Source: JASLEW01 sp035544875
GTDB taxonomy: Bacteria; Acidobacteriota; Thermoanaerobaculia; Multivoradales; UBA5704
Assembly: GCA_035544875.1 (NCBI GenBank)
Contig: DASZZP010000081.1
Span: forward strand, 62,001-126,000
Length of the DNA: 64,000 nt
Direction of reading: 5' to 3'
The notes under the pieces were generated by a model. That model saw only the letters and a program-made list of their open reading frames with translations. It ran no database searches and was not told where the DNA came from. Both the position numbers and the translations under genes were made by a program. Within the stretch, counting starts at the first letter, position 1. Each line of letters begins with the position of its first letter. Shown here in pieces: positions 18,705 through 27,417 of this stretch.

Positions 18705-18733
18705 AATCTAGCATGGGAGTGGTGCTTGCGCAA
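18705..18733 (-). promoter_or_regulatory. Sigma70-like promoter before the multicopper oxidase
   Basis: On the minus strand TTGCGC (18728-18733) and TAGATT (18705-18710) are 17 bases apart, and TGC precedes the -10 box as in extended -10 promoters. It lies just past the stop of the glycosyltransferase gene and about 90 bases before ATG 18612. Each box matches the consensus at four of six positions, so this is a reasonable rather than strong prediction. Confidence 0.4.
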
Positions 18734-18739
18734 GGCCTA

Positions 18740-20599
18740 TCAGCCCTGAACAGGGGCCCGCAGGAGACCTCGCTGCATCATTTCCCTGAGCGCCGTCATC
18801 ACCCGGTCGACCGAGATCCTGGCCGGGCGGTTCCTGCCGCCGTCGAAGAGCGCCCAGCAGGCGGCGCCGAGAGGGTGAGAGTGCGTAAGTTTCTCGTGGT
18901 GGGCGAAGTAGAGAGTCGGCGTGCCGGTCGTCTCGGCGAGGTGGATCGGGGCGCTGTCGTTGGCGACCAGCAGGCTGGCCCGCTCGAGCAGCGCGACGAG
19001 CACCCCCAGCGGATCGTGGTAGACGCCGATTCGTCCCCTGCGGTTCCCGCATTCCGGCCCTGGCGGCTCCGCGATGGTCGCGAGGCTGGCCGCAATCTCC
19101 GCCGGGCAGCCTGGCCGCGCCAGCTCGGCTTGCAGCTCGTCCAGCAACGCTCGGTCGGCCGCCCCGCCCTCAATCAGGACGTGCAGGCCGAGCTCGCTGG
19201 CGATCCAGCGGGCGAGCGCCGCGAATTTGCGCGGCGGCCAGCGCGCCGACGAGCGCCCCGCCGGCGCGAGCACCGCGAACGGCTCGCCGGCACAGCCGTG
19301 CGCTGCCAGCCGGACCCCCGCCTCGCGCCGGCCGTCGGCGGTGATCCGGAGCTCCAGGCGGCGATCCGCCAGCCAGGACCGCGGTCGGCGTGCGCGATCC
19401 GGCCCGGGCGCGCCCGCCACCGGCTCCCCGAGCCCTCCCTCCGCCAGCGGATCGAGCGCGTGCAGCAGCAGCCGCGGGCTGGCCATCGTCCCCCAGAAGA
19501 ACCACCCTTGATGGGTGAACAGCGGATCGATCTCCCGGCCGTCGCCGGCCGACTCGAAGTACTCGAGATCGACCCGCCGGGGAATGCCGAGCTCGGCCGC
19601 CGCCACGGCCAGCCAGCGGCTCTGCGGCCGGCGCGCGAAGGCGAAGAGCGCGGCGTCGAAGCGGCGCTGCCGCAGACCGTCGAGCAGAGCGCCGCGCCCG
19701 CGGCGCTCCTCGCGCCCCTCCACCGCTCCGCCGTCCGGGCGGTCGACGAGCAGCTCGGCACAGTGGCGATTGGCGGCGAGGATGCGCGCCGCTTCGGGAC
19801 TGCAGACCACCGTCAACCGAGCGCCGGGCAGCAGGCGGCAGGCGGCACGCAACAGCGGCGTCAGCCAGAGCGCGTCGCCGAGATGCGAGCGCCCCTGGTA
19901 GACGAGCAGGCTTGCTGGAGTCCTGCCCCTACCCCGGCCGCCCGGGGCAAGCAGCGGCGGCGGCGCGTCCGGCGCGCTTAGCCAGAGCGGCGACTGGCGC
20001 GCCAGGGCCGCGAAAAAGCCGTCGCTCGCCGCCGCGCAGTCACGGCCCGCCGGCAGGCGCCACTGGAAGTCGGGTCCGAGTGCCAACCGCCGCAGGCGGG
20101 GAAGGCCGGCGGCCAGCTCTTCCCAGGCCGGATCGCCGCCCAGCAGCAGGCAGGTGGCGCCGTCCTCGCGCAGGCGCGCCAGCAGCTCCCGGCAGGCGCT
20201 CGCCTCCGCCGCCTCGGGCAGGCGAACGACTTCGTCGGCGGGCAGCCGGCCGAACGGCGACCAGTCAAAGAGGGCCGAGCGCACGAAGAGGCGGACTCTA
20301 CGGCGGCCGCCGCTCGCGCCTCTTTCGCCGGCGCCTCCGGCGGTCAGGCCGTTCCCGCCGACGGGCTCCTCGCGCAGCTTGGCGGCGATGCCGTACAGCG
20401 CCGCATATTCCAGGACGTGGTGCAGCGGCCGCGGACAGAGCAGGTCCACGGGCCCATCCGGCAGGTCTGGCGGGAGGCGCGGCAGGCGTGATGCGCGGGC
20501 CGCACGGCGCGCGGCCGCCGCGGCTTCCAGCGCCGCAGGGCCGAAGTCCGAGGCCGGCCGCGAGACGGGCGGATACCGAAGGTCGCTGGTGATCGACAT
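18740..20599 (-). CDS. Glycosyltransferase family 9 (heptosyltransferase-like) with extra N-terminal region
   Basis: A protein of 619 residues, far longer than the usual 330-360 of GT9. The recognisable GT9 part starts near residue 232 (LVYQGRSHLGDALWLTPLLRA), matches the GD-x-LW-x-TP-x-LR entry motif, and ends with the donor-site signature LLVANDSAPIHLAETTG. The first 230 residues have an Arg/Ala-rich start and a LLCPRPLHHVLEYAALYGI segment; I do not recognise them, and they may be a degenerate second Rossmann domain, since GT-B proteins have two. GT9 enzymes add heptose or related sugars to lipid A-core or O-glycans in the cytoplasm. The gene is followed by the oxidase on the same strand after 127 bases. 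Confidence 0.8.
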   Translation of the reverse strand: MSITSDLRYPPVSRPASDFGPAALEAAAAARRAARASRLPRLPPDLPDGPVDLLCPRPLHHVLEYAALYGIAAKLREEPVGGNGLTAGGAGERGASGGRRRVRLFVRSALFDWSPFGRLPADEVVRLPEAAEASACRELLARLREDGATCLLLGGDPAWEELAAGLPRLRRLALGPDFQWRLPAGRDCAAASDGFFAALARQSPLWLSAPDAPPPLLAPGGRGRGRTPASLLVYQGRSHLGDALWLTPLLRAACRLLPGARLTVVCSPEAARILAANRHCAELLVDRPDGGAVEGREERRGRGALLDGLRQRRFDAALFAFARRPQSRWLAVAAAELGIPRRVDLEYFESAGDGREIDPLFTHQGWFFWGTMASPRLLLHALDPLAEGGLGEPVAGAPGPDRARRPRSWLADRRLELRITADGRREAGVRLAAHGCAGEPFAVLAPAGRSSARWPPRKFAALARWIASELGLHVLIEGGAADRALLDELQAELARPGCPAEIAASLATIAEPPGPECGNRRGRIGVYHDPLGVLVALLERASLLVANDSAPIHLAETTGTPTLYFAHHEKLTHSHPLGAACWALFDGGRNRPARISVDRVMTALREMMQRGLLRAPVQG

Positions 20600-20660
20600 A
20601 CCGTCGCCCGCGATCCTACTCGCAATGTCTACCGCGCCTGGCCAGGGTCTGGCCGGCCGG

Positions 20661-21539
20661 TTACTCGGCCAGCGGCTCGGCGAGGTAGGCGGAGAAGATC
20701 CTCTGCGGGGCGTCGTCGCCGAGGCCGAACCAGGGAGCGGACTCGGCGGCGCTCCAGATGTGGGAGACCAGCGGCTGGCCGGCCTGCAGCCCGTAGAGCA
20801 TCAGGTTGCCGACGTGGACCTGCTCGCGGTGCTCGCCGGTGAGTTCGGCGCCCTCGCCCGGCACCATGTCGCTGTCCCAGCGCGCCCAGGGGAAGCGCGA
20901 GGCGATGACGCGCAATGCCAGGCGCGGGCGGCGGTGGCGCTCGCACCAGAAGGTGAAGCCCTCGGCGGTGTCGAGCTCCTCGACGCTGCCGGCGATCGCG
21001 GCCGGTGTCACCTTGAACGCCATCTCGGGGCCGATCTCCGCCACCGTGGCGGCCCGCGTCATCAGCAGAGAAGGGTGCAAGTAGCAGTGGCCGCGTTGCC
21101 ACTGCGGGATGCCGATCCCGGCCAGGCCGCCTTCGAAGAGGCGCCGCGCCAGGGCCGCGAAGGCGCGCACGTCGAGCGGATGGGCGTCGTGGTCGAGCAG
21201 CGCCAGCAGGTCGCCAGGCTCGAGCTCGCCGCGCTCGCGGAGCTCGGCAAAGGCGGCGGCCAGGCTTTCGCCATGGAGCAGCGACGGCCTGCACCGCAGC
21301 CCTCCGAGGCGCTCGCGCACGTCGATGCAGGCGGCGCCCTCGGCGCCTCGACAGGCCGCCCGGGCGGCCGCGATCACCTCCGGCGCCGAGTCGCGGTGCA
21401 CGACGGGGAAGTACTCGAGCCGCAGTCCCATCGCCCGCCGGGTCGGCCCGATGCAGCGCTCGATCCGGCGCGCCTGATCGGCGAGCAGCTCGGAGTACCT
21501 GTAGTGAACCGACAGCAGGACCAGCTTCGTCTCTCTCAC
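20661..21539 (-). CDS. Putative GT-A-fold glycosyltransferase
   Basis: A protein of 292 residues starting MRETKLVLLSVHYRYSELL. A Rossmann-like N-terminus leads to GDLLALLDHDAHPLDVRAF near residue 100, where the DHD triad would take the place of a GT-A metal-binding DxD. It is followed by a GIPQWQRGHCYLHPSLLMTR acceptor-like segment. No transmembrane segment is visible. The family assignment rests on fold-like features rather than a full signature, and another nucleotide-sugar-using enzyme is possible. It stands 61 bases upstream of the GT9 gene, and both probably serve envelope glycan assembly. Confidence 0.6.
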   Translation of the reverse strand: MRETKLVLLSVHYRYSELLADQARRIERCIGPTRRAMGLRLEYFPVVHRDSAPEVIAAARAACRGAEGAACIDVRERLGGLRCRPSLLHGESLAAAFAELRERGELEPGDLLALLDHDAHPLDVRAFAALARRLFEGGLAGIGIPQWQRGHCYLHPSLLMTRAATVAEIGPEMAFKVTPAAIAGSVEELDTAEGFTFWCERHRRPRLALRVIASRFPWARWDSDMVPGEGAELTGEHREQVHVGNLMLYGLQAGQPLVSHIWSAAESAPWFGLGDDAPQRIFSAYLAEPLAE

Positions 21540-21587
21540 CGCTGATCCTGATCATAGGCGAGAAGTCGAAGCCGCGACCGCCGGTGC

Positions 21588-22253
21588 TTATTTGCTATTC
21601 GCCCCGAACGGCTTGAGCTTCCAGACGTAGTCGCCGACCGCTTCCTTGCTCGACTGCGCCGCCGCCTGGTGGCAGCCGACGCAGAACCAGGGCTTGCCGG
21701 CCTGCACCTCGCCCTTGTAGATCTTGAAAGCCGGCTGGCTCGCCCAGGGCTGGGTGGAGACCACCGCCACCGCTCCCCCAGGCGTGAGCATCGTCCAGAA
21801 CCACTCTTCCTCGCCGGGCAGGGTGTGATAGCCGTTGACCTTGTACATCACGGTCAGGCTCATCATCGTCTTGCGGTCGGGAGGGGGGGCCGCCGAAGCC
21901 GGGTAGTTCTCTTTCACCAGGATCGAGCCGTACTGCATGGTGAACGGGTTGAGCGGGTTGGTCATCGAGCGCACCGCGATCTCGTTGGCGTAGACCGATA
22001 CCCATTCGCCGTGCGGCTCCTCGATGAGATGGATCGGCATCTTGTCGTTTCCCGGAAAGTACTGCCAGGAGGTGTACGGGTTTTGCTGGCTGATGTAGGT
22101 CCAGAGCGCGTTGGCGTTCGGAGCCGGAAGATCGGCGCCGGAGGTGCCGGCGGCGGCGCCCGCGGCACCGCCGCAGAGAACCGCCGCGGGCACCAGCAGG
22201 GCCGTCGCGACGAAAGCCATCCACCAACCTTGCCTTTGCCTGGGGGACATCAT
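21588..22253 (-). CDS. Exported cytochrome P460 family protein
   Basis: A protein of 221 residues. A good AAGGAG Shine-Dalgarno sits 6 bases before ATG 22253, and a signal peptide follows (about residues 10-35). The mature part has the beta-rich P460 layout: TSWQYFPGNDKMPIHLIEEP, a VYANEIAVRSM strand, and TMMSLTVMYKVNGYHTLPGEEEW. A c-type heme site CVGCH is at residues 191-195. P460 cytochromes oxidise hydroxylamine or bind NO, and homologs without that role also exist; the Lys cross-link that gives P460 its spectrum cannot be verified here. It heads the minus-strand series that includes the giant multicopper oxidase, so it may be an electron partner; that is inference. Confidence 0.85.
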   Translation of the reverse strand: MMSPRQRQGWWMAFVATALLVPAAVLCGGAAGAAAGTSGADLPAPNANALWTYISQQNPYTSWQYFPGNDKMPIHLIEEPHGEWVSVYANEIAVRSMTNPLNPFTMQYGSILVKENYPASAAPPPDRKTMMSLTVMYKVNGYHTLPGEEEWFWTMLTPGGAVAVVSTQPWASQPAFKIYKGEVQAGKPWFCVGCHQAAAQSSKEAVGDYVWKLKPFGANSK

Positions 22254-22439
22254 GGCGGTCTCCTTATCGAATCGATCGGTCTTGATCCGGGCTTGGCGTC
22301 CGGCCGCGCCCCTTCCACCCTCGATCCAGCCGGAGTGTGATGCGCGCAGCTCGGTCGCCCCTGCTGCTACAGGATTTGGTAAACTTTAGCACCTCGACGC
22401 CGGCAGGCGCTGTGCTCCGCTGCGGGACGGAGGGCTACT

Positions 22440-23261
22440 TTGGATCTATCCCGAAGGCGAGGGCCGGACAGCGGTCCCAAGAAGGAGAGGCTGGCCGCGG
22501 CCCCTGCTGCGAACAACGCGAACAGCGCGGAGAACGCGAACCGTGCGAACGGCCCGCCTAAGCCAGGCGACCCGGGCGAGCTGCGGCAGCGTCTCGCTCA
22601 CGTGCTCTGGCTCGGCGGCTCGGCATGCGCCGGCAAAACCACCGTCGCCCGCCTCCTCGCCGCCCGCTATGGGCTCGCGGCCTATCACTGCGACGACGCC
22701 TTCACCCGCCACCGTGCCCGCACCACGCCGGCGCGGCATCCCGACTTCTGCCGCGTCGGCGACCTGTCGTTCGAAGAGATGTGGCGGGTGCCGCTCGCGG
22801 ACCAGGTCGTGGATCTGCTGGCGTTCTATCGCGAGCAGCTCGAGCTGCTGATCGAAGACCTGCTGGCGCTGCCCGCCGGCGCGCCGCTGCTGGCCGAAGG
22901 GTCGGGCCTGCTGCCGGCGCAGATCGCCCAGCTCATCCTGGCGCCGCACCAGGCGCTCTGGCTGATCGCCACCCCGACCTTCCGCCGCCGCCACTACCCG
23001 CGGCGCGGCCCCTGGGTCAAGCAGCTCCTCGCCGGCTGCGAGCGGCCGCGGCAGGTTTTCGCGACCTGGATGGAGCGCGACGACGAGCTGGCCCGGCGGC
23101 GCGCCGCCGAAGTCGCGGCCCTCGGACTGCGCTGCCTCGCGACCGACGGCAGCCGCAGCGTCGCCGAGACCGCCGTGGCGGTGGCGGCCCACTTCCGGCT
23201 CGCCGCGCCCGGCGGCGTCCCAGCGCCATCCGCTACCCATTCATCCGATTCAGGCCACTAG
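22440..23261 (+). CDS. P-loop kinase-like protein, substrate unknown
   Basis: A protein of 273 residues. TTG 22440 is favoured because GGAGGG lies 5 bases upstream and no ATG occurs before the domain. About 50 low-complexity residues (Asn/Ala-rich repeats encoded by short DNA repeats) precede the nucleotide-binding site LGGSACAGKTTVARLLA near residues 58-74. YHCDDAF and a later HYPRRGPWV segment are typical of small-molecule kinases of the shikimate/AAA type, and TWMERDDELARRRAAEVAALG closes the fold. The substrate cannot be assigned. Its stop overlaps the stop of the convergent creatininase-like gene (23258-23261). Confidence 0.75.
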   Translation: MDLSRRRGPDSGPKKERLAAAPAANNANSAENANRANGPPKPGDPGELRQRLAHVLWLGGSACAGKTTVARLLAARYGLAAYHCDDAFTRHRARTTPARHPDFCRVGDLSFEEMWRVPLADQVVDLLAFYREQLELLIEDLLALPAGAPLLAEGSGLLPAQIAQLILAPHQALWLIATPTFRRRHYPRRGPWVKQLLAGCERPRQVFATWMERDDELARRRAAEVAALGLRCLATDGSRSVAETAVAVAAHFRLAAPGGVPAPSATHSSDSGH

Positions 23262-24115
23262 TAGCGCCGGGGCAGCCAGCCGGTGCGCCAGCGTGAGCCG
23301 GCGGGAGGGCCGTCGGCCTCCGTCCAGGAGCCGCGCAGGCTGTTGAGCTCGGCCAGCTGCGGCCGCATGGCGGTCTCCCAGAACTCTTCGACGTCGTCGA
23401 AAGTGCGCAGGCGGGAGGGGACGGCCGGATCGAAGGCGGAGAGGAGCTCGCGCTGCTTGGCGCCCAGGCAGGCGACAATGCCAGCCACCATCTGCTCGCC
23501 GGCGCGGCGGCTGGCGAGGGCGGCGTCCTTGCCCATCGCGAACAGCGGGAAAGCGGGCTGGGCCGGGATGCGCGAGAGGTCCACGCAGTCGGGCTCCAGC
23601 GCCCACAGCTGGGAGGTCTCGACCTTGCCGGCGTGGTCGCCGTCGGCGCCGTCTCCCGGGAAGCCTTCGCGGTTGGCTTCGAAGTCGGGCAGGCCGTGGA
23701 TGCGCATCCGCAGATAGGGCTGGATGCGCTCGACCAGCGTCTTCAAGTCGCGCCAGTTGGGGCCGTAATGGCCGGTCACCAGGATCGCGGCATGAAAGCC
23801 GAGCACCTCGGCGGCGCGCAGGTGGTAGCAGACGTTCTTGAAGTGGACCCAGGGCGGCACGGCGGTGAGCCAGGGACGCTCCTCGCCGACCTCCCGGGCA
23901 CCCCAGATCGCGAAGCGGCCGACCTCGTGGACGTGCCAGTAGTCGGGCGGCGCCACGATGCCGCCGTGCTCGCGGGCAGTGCGGACCAGCAGGCCGTGCG
24001 CCTTCAGGGCGTCGAGCCCGAGTGCGTTCTGCGGGCCGTGCGGCTCGCACAGGCCATAGGCGAAGTAGACGGCCGGGCAGGCGGCGAACGCGGCCTCCAG
24101 CTCGTCGGGGAACAT
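23258..24115 (-). CDS. Creatininase-family amidohydrolase-like protein
   Basis: A protein of 285 residues. The metal-binding signature of the creatininase family is visible as E24-x-H26-x8-D35 (LCEPHGPQNALGLDA), and the later loop ILVTGHYGPNWRDLK supplies the next histidine. Members open lactam rings (creatinine) or hydrolyse formylated intermediates in riboflavin/F420 and mycofactocin pathways, so function depends on context, which here is not decisive. The start is ATG 24115, preceded by AGGTGGGAG; upstream in-frame codons back to a stop contain no start. It is divergent from the dioxygenase pair at 24273. Confidence 0.8.
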   Translation of the reverse strand: MFPDELEAAFAACPAVYFAYGLCEPHGPQNALGLDALKAHGLLVRTAREHGGIVAPPDYWHVHEVGRFAIWGAREVGEERPWLTAVPPWVHFKNVCYHLRAAEVLGFHAAILVTGHYGPNWRDLKTLVERIQPYLRMRIHGLPDFEANREGFPGDGADGDHAGKVETSQLWALEPDCVDLSRIPAQPAFPLFAMGKDAALASRRAGEQMVAGIVACLGAKQRELLSAFDPAVPSRLRTFDDVEEFWETAMRPQLAELNSLRGSWTEADGPPAGSRWRTGWLPRRY

Positions 24116-24206
24116 CCGCTCCCACCTGACCTCGCGCGCTCGGGCCGCGATCGCCGTCTCCTTGACCCTTCAGTTCACCGTCTCGAGCAGTGATCGAGCA
24201 GTTGAT

Positions 24207-24212
24207 TATAAT
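24207..24212 (+). promoter_or_regulatory. Perfect -10 box before the dioxygenase pair
   Basis: A TATAAT hexamer stands 60 bases before ATG 24273, in the gap between divergent genes. No good -35 box is found at 16-18 bases, so only the -10 element is supported. Confidence 0.3.
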
Positions 24213-24272
24213 GCCGCCAGTGGCCCGAGCGGGACACTCAGAACTGACAAGCTCACAGTCGAGGCTAGAGCG

Positions 24273-25091
24273 ATGACCGAAGCCCTGACGGAGACCGCGG
24301 CCCCGCCGGCGCCCGCGAGCCCGGCGATCACCCTCGAGCAGAAGTACTTCTTCGAGGCCAACGGCTACCTGGTGGTCCACGACGCCCTGAGCGTCGAGGA
24401 GCTCGCCCGCATCAGAGCCGCGGCCGACGCCACGGAGGCGCTCTGGCGCGCCGACCCGGACCTGGCCGGGGTGCGCCGCCACGACCTCGACCAGATCATC
24501 GGCATCATGGAGTACGACCCGGTCTTCGTCGAGGCGCTCGTGCACCGAACGGTCTTCCCGCTGGTGCGGGAGCTGCTCGGCCCCGACGTCATGATGCTCG
24601 ACAACGACTATTTCATCACTCCTGCCGGCGCCCTGATCCACCGCGGCTGGCATTACGACGAGGGCTTTCCCGGCATCTACCATCCGCGCTCGCGCCTGAT
24701 GATCAAGGTCTTCTACGTGCTGCAAGACGTCCCGCACGACGGCGGCGGGACGGTGATGCTGCCCGGCTCGCACCGCTTCCCCTCCGGACGGCCGGTCAAC
24801 ACCGAGGTGCCCGAGGACATGCCTAACGGCGTGCGCATGGCGCTGCCGGCAGGCGCCGCCTACCTGATGGCCGGGCGCACCTACCACTGCGTGGGCAACA
24901 ACCTCTCGAACCGCATCCGGCGGCTTCTCATCTACACCTACGGTCACAAGTGGATGCGCATCTGGGACGGCTACGATCCCTCGCCGCGGCTTGCCGCCCA
25001 GGCCACCACGCCTATGCTCGCGCAGCTCCTCGGGCTGACCGATCCGTACGGCCCCAACGCGCCGCTGGCGCCTGCCCCCGCCGCGGCCTGA
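24273..25091 (+). CDS. Phytanoyl-CoA dioxygenase (PhyH) family protein
   Basis: An Fe(II)/2-oxoglutarate-dependent oxygenase of 272 residues. The iron facial triad is H127-x-D129 (GWHYDEGF) and H205 (RTYHCVGNNLSNRIRRLL), whose nearby Arg would hold 2-oxoglutarate. The N-terminal motif EANGYLVVHDALSVEEL is typical. ATG 24273 fits the domain start. The downstream gene is a paralog 16 bases away in the same direction. PhyH-type enzymes hydroxylate lipids, amino acids or natural products; the substrate is unknown. Confidence 0.9.
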   Translation: MTEALTETAAPPAPASPAITLEQKYFFEANGYLVVHDALSVEELARIRAAADATEALWRADPDLAGVRRHDLDQIIGIMEYDPVFVEALVHRTVFPLVRELLGPDVMMLDNDYFITPAGALIHRGWHYDEGFPGIYHPRSRLMIKVFYVLQDVPHDGGGTVMLPGSHRFPSGRPVNTEVPEDMPNGVRMALPAGAAYLMAGRTYHCVGNNLSNRIRRLLIYTYGHKWMRIWDGYDPSPRLAAQATTPMLAQLLGLTDPYGPNAPLAPAPAAA

Positions 25092-25107
25092 AGGGAGGGA
25101 GGCCGAG

Positions 25108-25899
25108 ATGGGCTATCTCAGCGACGCGCAGCGGCTCTTCTATGAGACCAACGGCTACCTGATGGTGCCGGATGCGCTCGGCCCGGCCGAGCTCGCGGCG
25201 GTGCGGCAGGCGGCCGACGAAGCCGAAGAGCGCTTTCGCCGGCTCCCCGACCTGCCCGGCAGCCGCATTCCCGAGTTCCTGGAGATCGAAGGGATCCTGG
25301 AGCATCACCCGCTGTTCTTCGACCTCGCCCTGCACCCGCGAGTCTTCCCGCTGGTGCGCGAGCTGGTGGGACCCGACATCGCGCTCGTCGACCATGCCTA
25401 CTACGTCACCCCGCCGGGCGGTGTGGTCAAGGGGATTGCCTGGCACACCGACACCGGACACCGCATCCACGGCGTCGACCTGCCGCGCTCGGTCCTCATG
25501 ATGCGGGCGATCTTCGCCTTGACCGACATCGAAGATGACGGTGGCGCCACGCTGGTGCTGCCCGGCTCCCACCGCTACTCGGAGGAGGTGGCAATCCCCA
25601 GGGTCGAGTGGCCTGAGCAGATGCCCTGCGCCGTCCGCCTGAGCTGCCGCGCCGGATCGGCCTACTTCTACAACGGCTATCTCCTCCACTGCCCGGGCAA
25701 CAACTGCTCGCCGCGCGGCGTCACCCGCCGCGTCGTGCTGTTCAACTACGGCCACCGCTGGATGCGGATGTGGAAAGGGCATGAGCCGTCGGCCTGGCTG
25801 GCCGGCCGGGCGACGACGCCGATGCGCCGCCAGCTGCTCGGCCTCTGCCGCGCCTACTACGGTGCCGACGCTCCGCTGGAGTCGGCAGCGGCTTCCTGA
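25108..25899 (+). CDS. Phytanoyl-CoA dioxygenase (PhyH) family protein, second copy
   Basis: A protein of 263 residues sharing the layout of its neighbour: ETNGYLMVPDALGPAEL, iron ligands H113-x-D115 (AWHTDTGH) and H194 (LLHCPGNNCSPRGVTRRVV), and a matching YGHRWMRMW segment near the end (its partner has YGHKWMRIW). A GGGAGGGAGG ribosome binding site lies before ATG 25108. The two clearly arose by duplication but have diverged, and the second carries HTD where the first has HYD. The proteins may act in sequence on one substrate or form a heterodimer; neither can be shown here. Confidence 0.9.
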   Translation: MGYLSDAQRLFYETNGYLMVPDALGPAELAAVRQAADEAEERFRRLPDLPGSRIPEFLEIEGILEHHPLFFDLALHPRVFPLVRELVGPDIALVDHAYYVTPPGGVVKGIAWHTDTGHRIHGVDLPRSVLMMRAIFALTDIEDDGGATLVLPGSHRYSEEVAIPRVEWPEQMPCAVRLSCRAGSAYFYNGYLLHCPGNNCSPRGVTRRVVLFNYGHRWMRMWKGHEPSAWLAGRATTPMRRQLLGLCRAYYGADAPLESAAAS

Positions 25900-25963
25900 T
25901 GGCATTCTGGGCGCCAGGAGCATCGTCTCAGTTGGCGCGCGCCCACTGGGCGGTCCTCAAGGC

Positions 25964-25992
25964 ATGAAACGGCGCTGCGATGTGGCGGTGGA
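25964..25992. repeat. 29-bp repeat, copy 2
   Basis: An exact match in opposite orientation to 276-304, 25.7 kb away. It lies in the 237-bp gap between the second dioxygenase gene and the beta-propeller gene. On the plus strand it starts ATGAAACGGCGC and by chance opens a short reading frame. The rest of this gap holds nothing else I can name. Confidence 0.8.
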
Positions 25993-26136
25993 GACCTACT
26001 CGAAGCATCCATCGGATCGCCCCCCGCATCCCCCGCGAGTCCCCTTCCCGGTTGTCGGAAGCCGCCGGGTCCCTGCCCGGCGGCGCCGGGGGGGAAGGGG
26101 ACGCCCCCTCCCCTGGCGCACAGACCAGCTTCTTTC

Positions 26137-27240
26137 TCAGGGCGGCATGTAGGAGAGCGATTGGGTGCTGTTGCCCAGCCAGCCGGGCAGGCGGTGGGCG
26201 AGGGCGGGCGGCGGGGTTGCGGGGAGGCGCAGGAAGCGGCGGCGGTAGAGCAGCTCGCCGCGCGCGGTGTCGTAGAGGCGCAGCTCGTTGCGGTCGGCCA
26301 GCGCGAAGGCGAAAAGGCTGCCCCGGATCTGCTGCACGTCGTGCAGCCAGCGGCTGCCGGCGGCGAAGCGGCGGGCGATCCTGCCCTGGTCGTCGAGCAC
26401 CACCAGAGTGCCGGTGGCGCTGTCGGCGAAGTAGATCTCCTCTTGCCGGCTGAAGCGGGCGCCGTGGCAGCCGATGAACCCCCGGGTCACCTCCTGGTAG
26501 CCGCCGCGCTGCAGGTCGAAGATGCCGATGGCGCCCTGGATCAGCGTCGACACCGCCACCCAGCGCCCGGCGCGGTCGGCGAAGGCAGCGTTCGGGTGGG
26601 CTGCCTGGAGGTCGTCGTGGATGTAGTGACGGCGGAGGTCGCGCTCGGCAGTTAGCGGATAACCTGCACCGTAGAGCGATTCGGGCAGGCGCAGGGCGCG
26701 CTCGATGGCGCCGGTTTCGCAGTCGAGGAGGAGGATGGCATCGGCGGCGGCGCACGACAGCACGGCGCGGCGCGGAGAGACCGCGTCGACGGTGTGCAGC
26801 CCGCCGAGATGGGGATGCTCGCAGCGCCACGCGACCTCGACGCCGCCGATCTGGTCGAGCTCCTCGAGCGGCGCCGGCAGCCGCCAGCGCTCCACCCGGT
26901 GCTCGAAGCCGGCGAGCAGATCGCGCCCGCCGAGCAGCGCCACGTGCTGGAGCTTGTCGCGGCAGCGGATGGCGCCGAGCGGCTCGACCGCGAAGCCGGC
27001 GCTGCCGGAGCGCCCGCCGGCCTTGCCGGAGAAGGAGCCCGTGAGGCGGTAGAAGCTGACCGCGCCGCTGTAGAGCTGCTGTGGCGGGCGCAAGCGATCG
27101 AACGGGGGGAGCTTGCGCAGCCGCCCGGAGTCGCCGAAGCGGCTGGCCAGGAAGTGCGGCGAGCAGCGCGCGAGGTTGGTGCCGCGGCTCGAGTGGGTGA
27201 GCGCGAGCGTGCCGAGGTAGTCGCGGCCTGAGGATGGCAC
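26137..27240 (-). CDS. Beta-propeller-like protein, function unknown
   Basis: A protein of 367 residues from GTG 27240, without signal peptide. It is built from repeated four-stranded blocks with a recurring His-Asp/Gly and GTLVVLDDQGR pattern, for example HYIHDDLQAAHPNAAF, STLIQGAIGIFDLQRGGYQEV, GFIGCHGARFSRQEEIYFAD and SRWLHDVQQIRGSLFAF. This looks like a six- or seven-bladed propeller. A distant paralog with the same blade pattern is at 28492-29559, and a glycosyltransferase gene lies between them. Such cytoplasmic propellers often accompany glycan genes, but I cannot name a reaction. Confidence 0.7.
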   Translation of the reverse strand: MPSSGRDYLGTLALTHSSRGTNLARCSPHFLASRFGDSGRLRKLPPFDRLRPPQQLYSGAVSFYRLTGSFSGKAGGRSGSAGFAVEPLGAIRCRDKLQHVALLGGRDLLAGFEHRVERWRLPAPLEELDQIGGVEVAWRCEHPHLGGLHTVDAVSPRRAVLSCAAADAILLLDCETGAIERALRLPESLYGAGYPLTAERDLRRHYIHDDLQAAHPNAAFADRAGRWVAVSTLIQGAIGIFDLQRGGYQEVTRGFIGCHGARFSRQEEIYFADSATGTLVVLDDQGRIARRFAAGSRWLHDVQQIRGSLFAFALADRNELRLYDTARGELLYRRRFLRLPATPPPALAHRLPGWLGNSTQSLSYMPP

Positions 27241-27417
27241 GTCGGTTCGTCTCTGCGGCGCGCTGGCTCGGCCGGCTTCAGATCACGTGCGGAATGACGG
27301 CGCAGGCGCGCCGGGCCCGGCGAAGCAGCGCGCAAGGAGGAGCGCCGGGAGTAGAATCAGGGAGGTGCATGATCGCTTTCGGAACAGGGCGCTTTGCAGC
27401 TTAACAGAGAGGAAGCG

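Noticed and set aside
18714..18716. Upstream ATG as start of the multicopper oxidase
   Set aside because: It would add 34 polar residues before a normal signal peptide and overlap the promoter; the ATG at 18612 has a strong Shine-Dalgarno.
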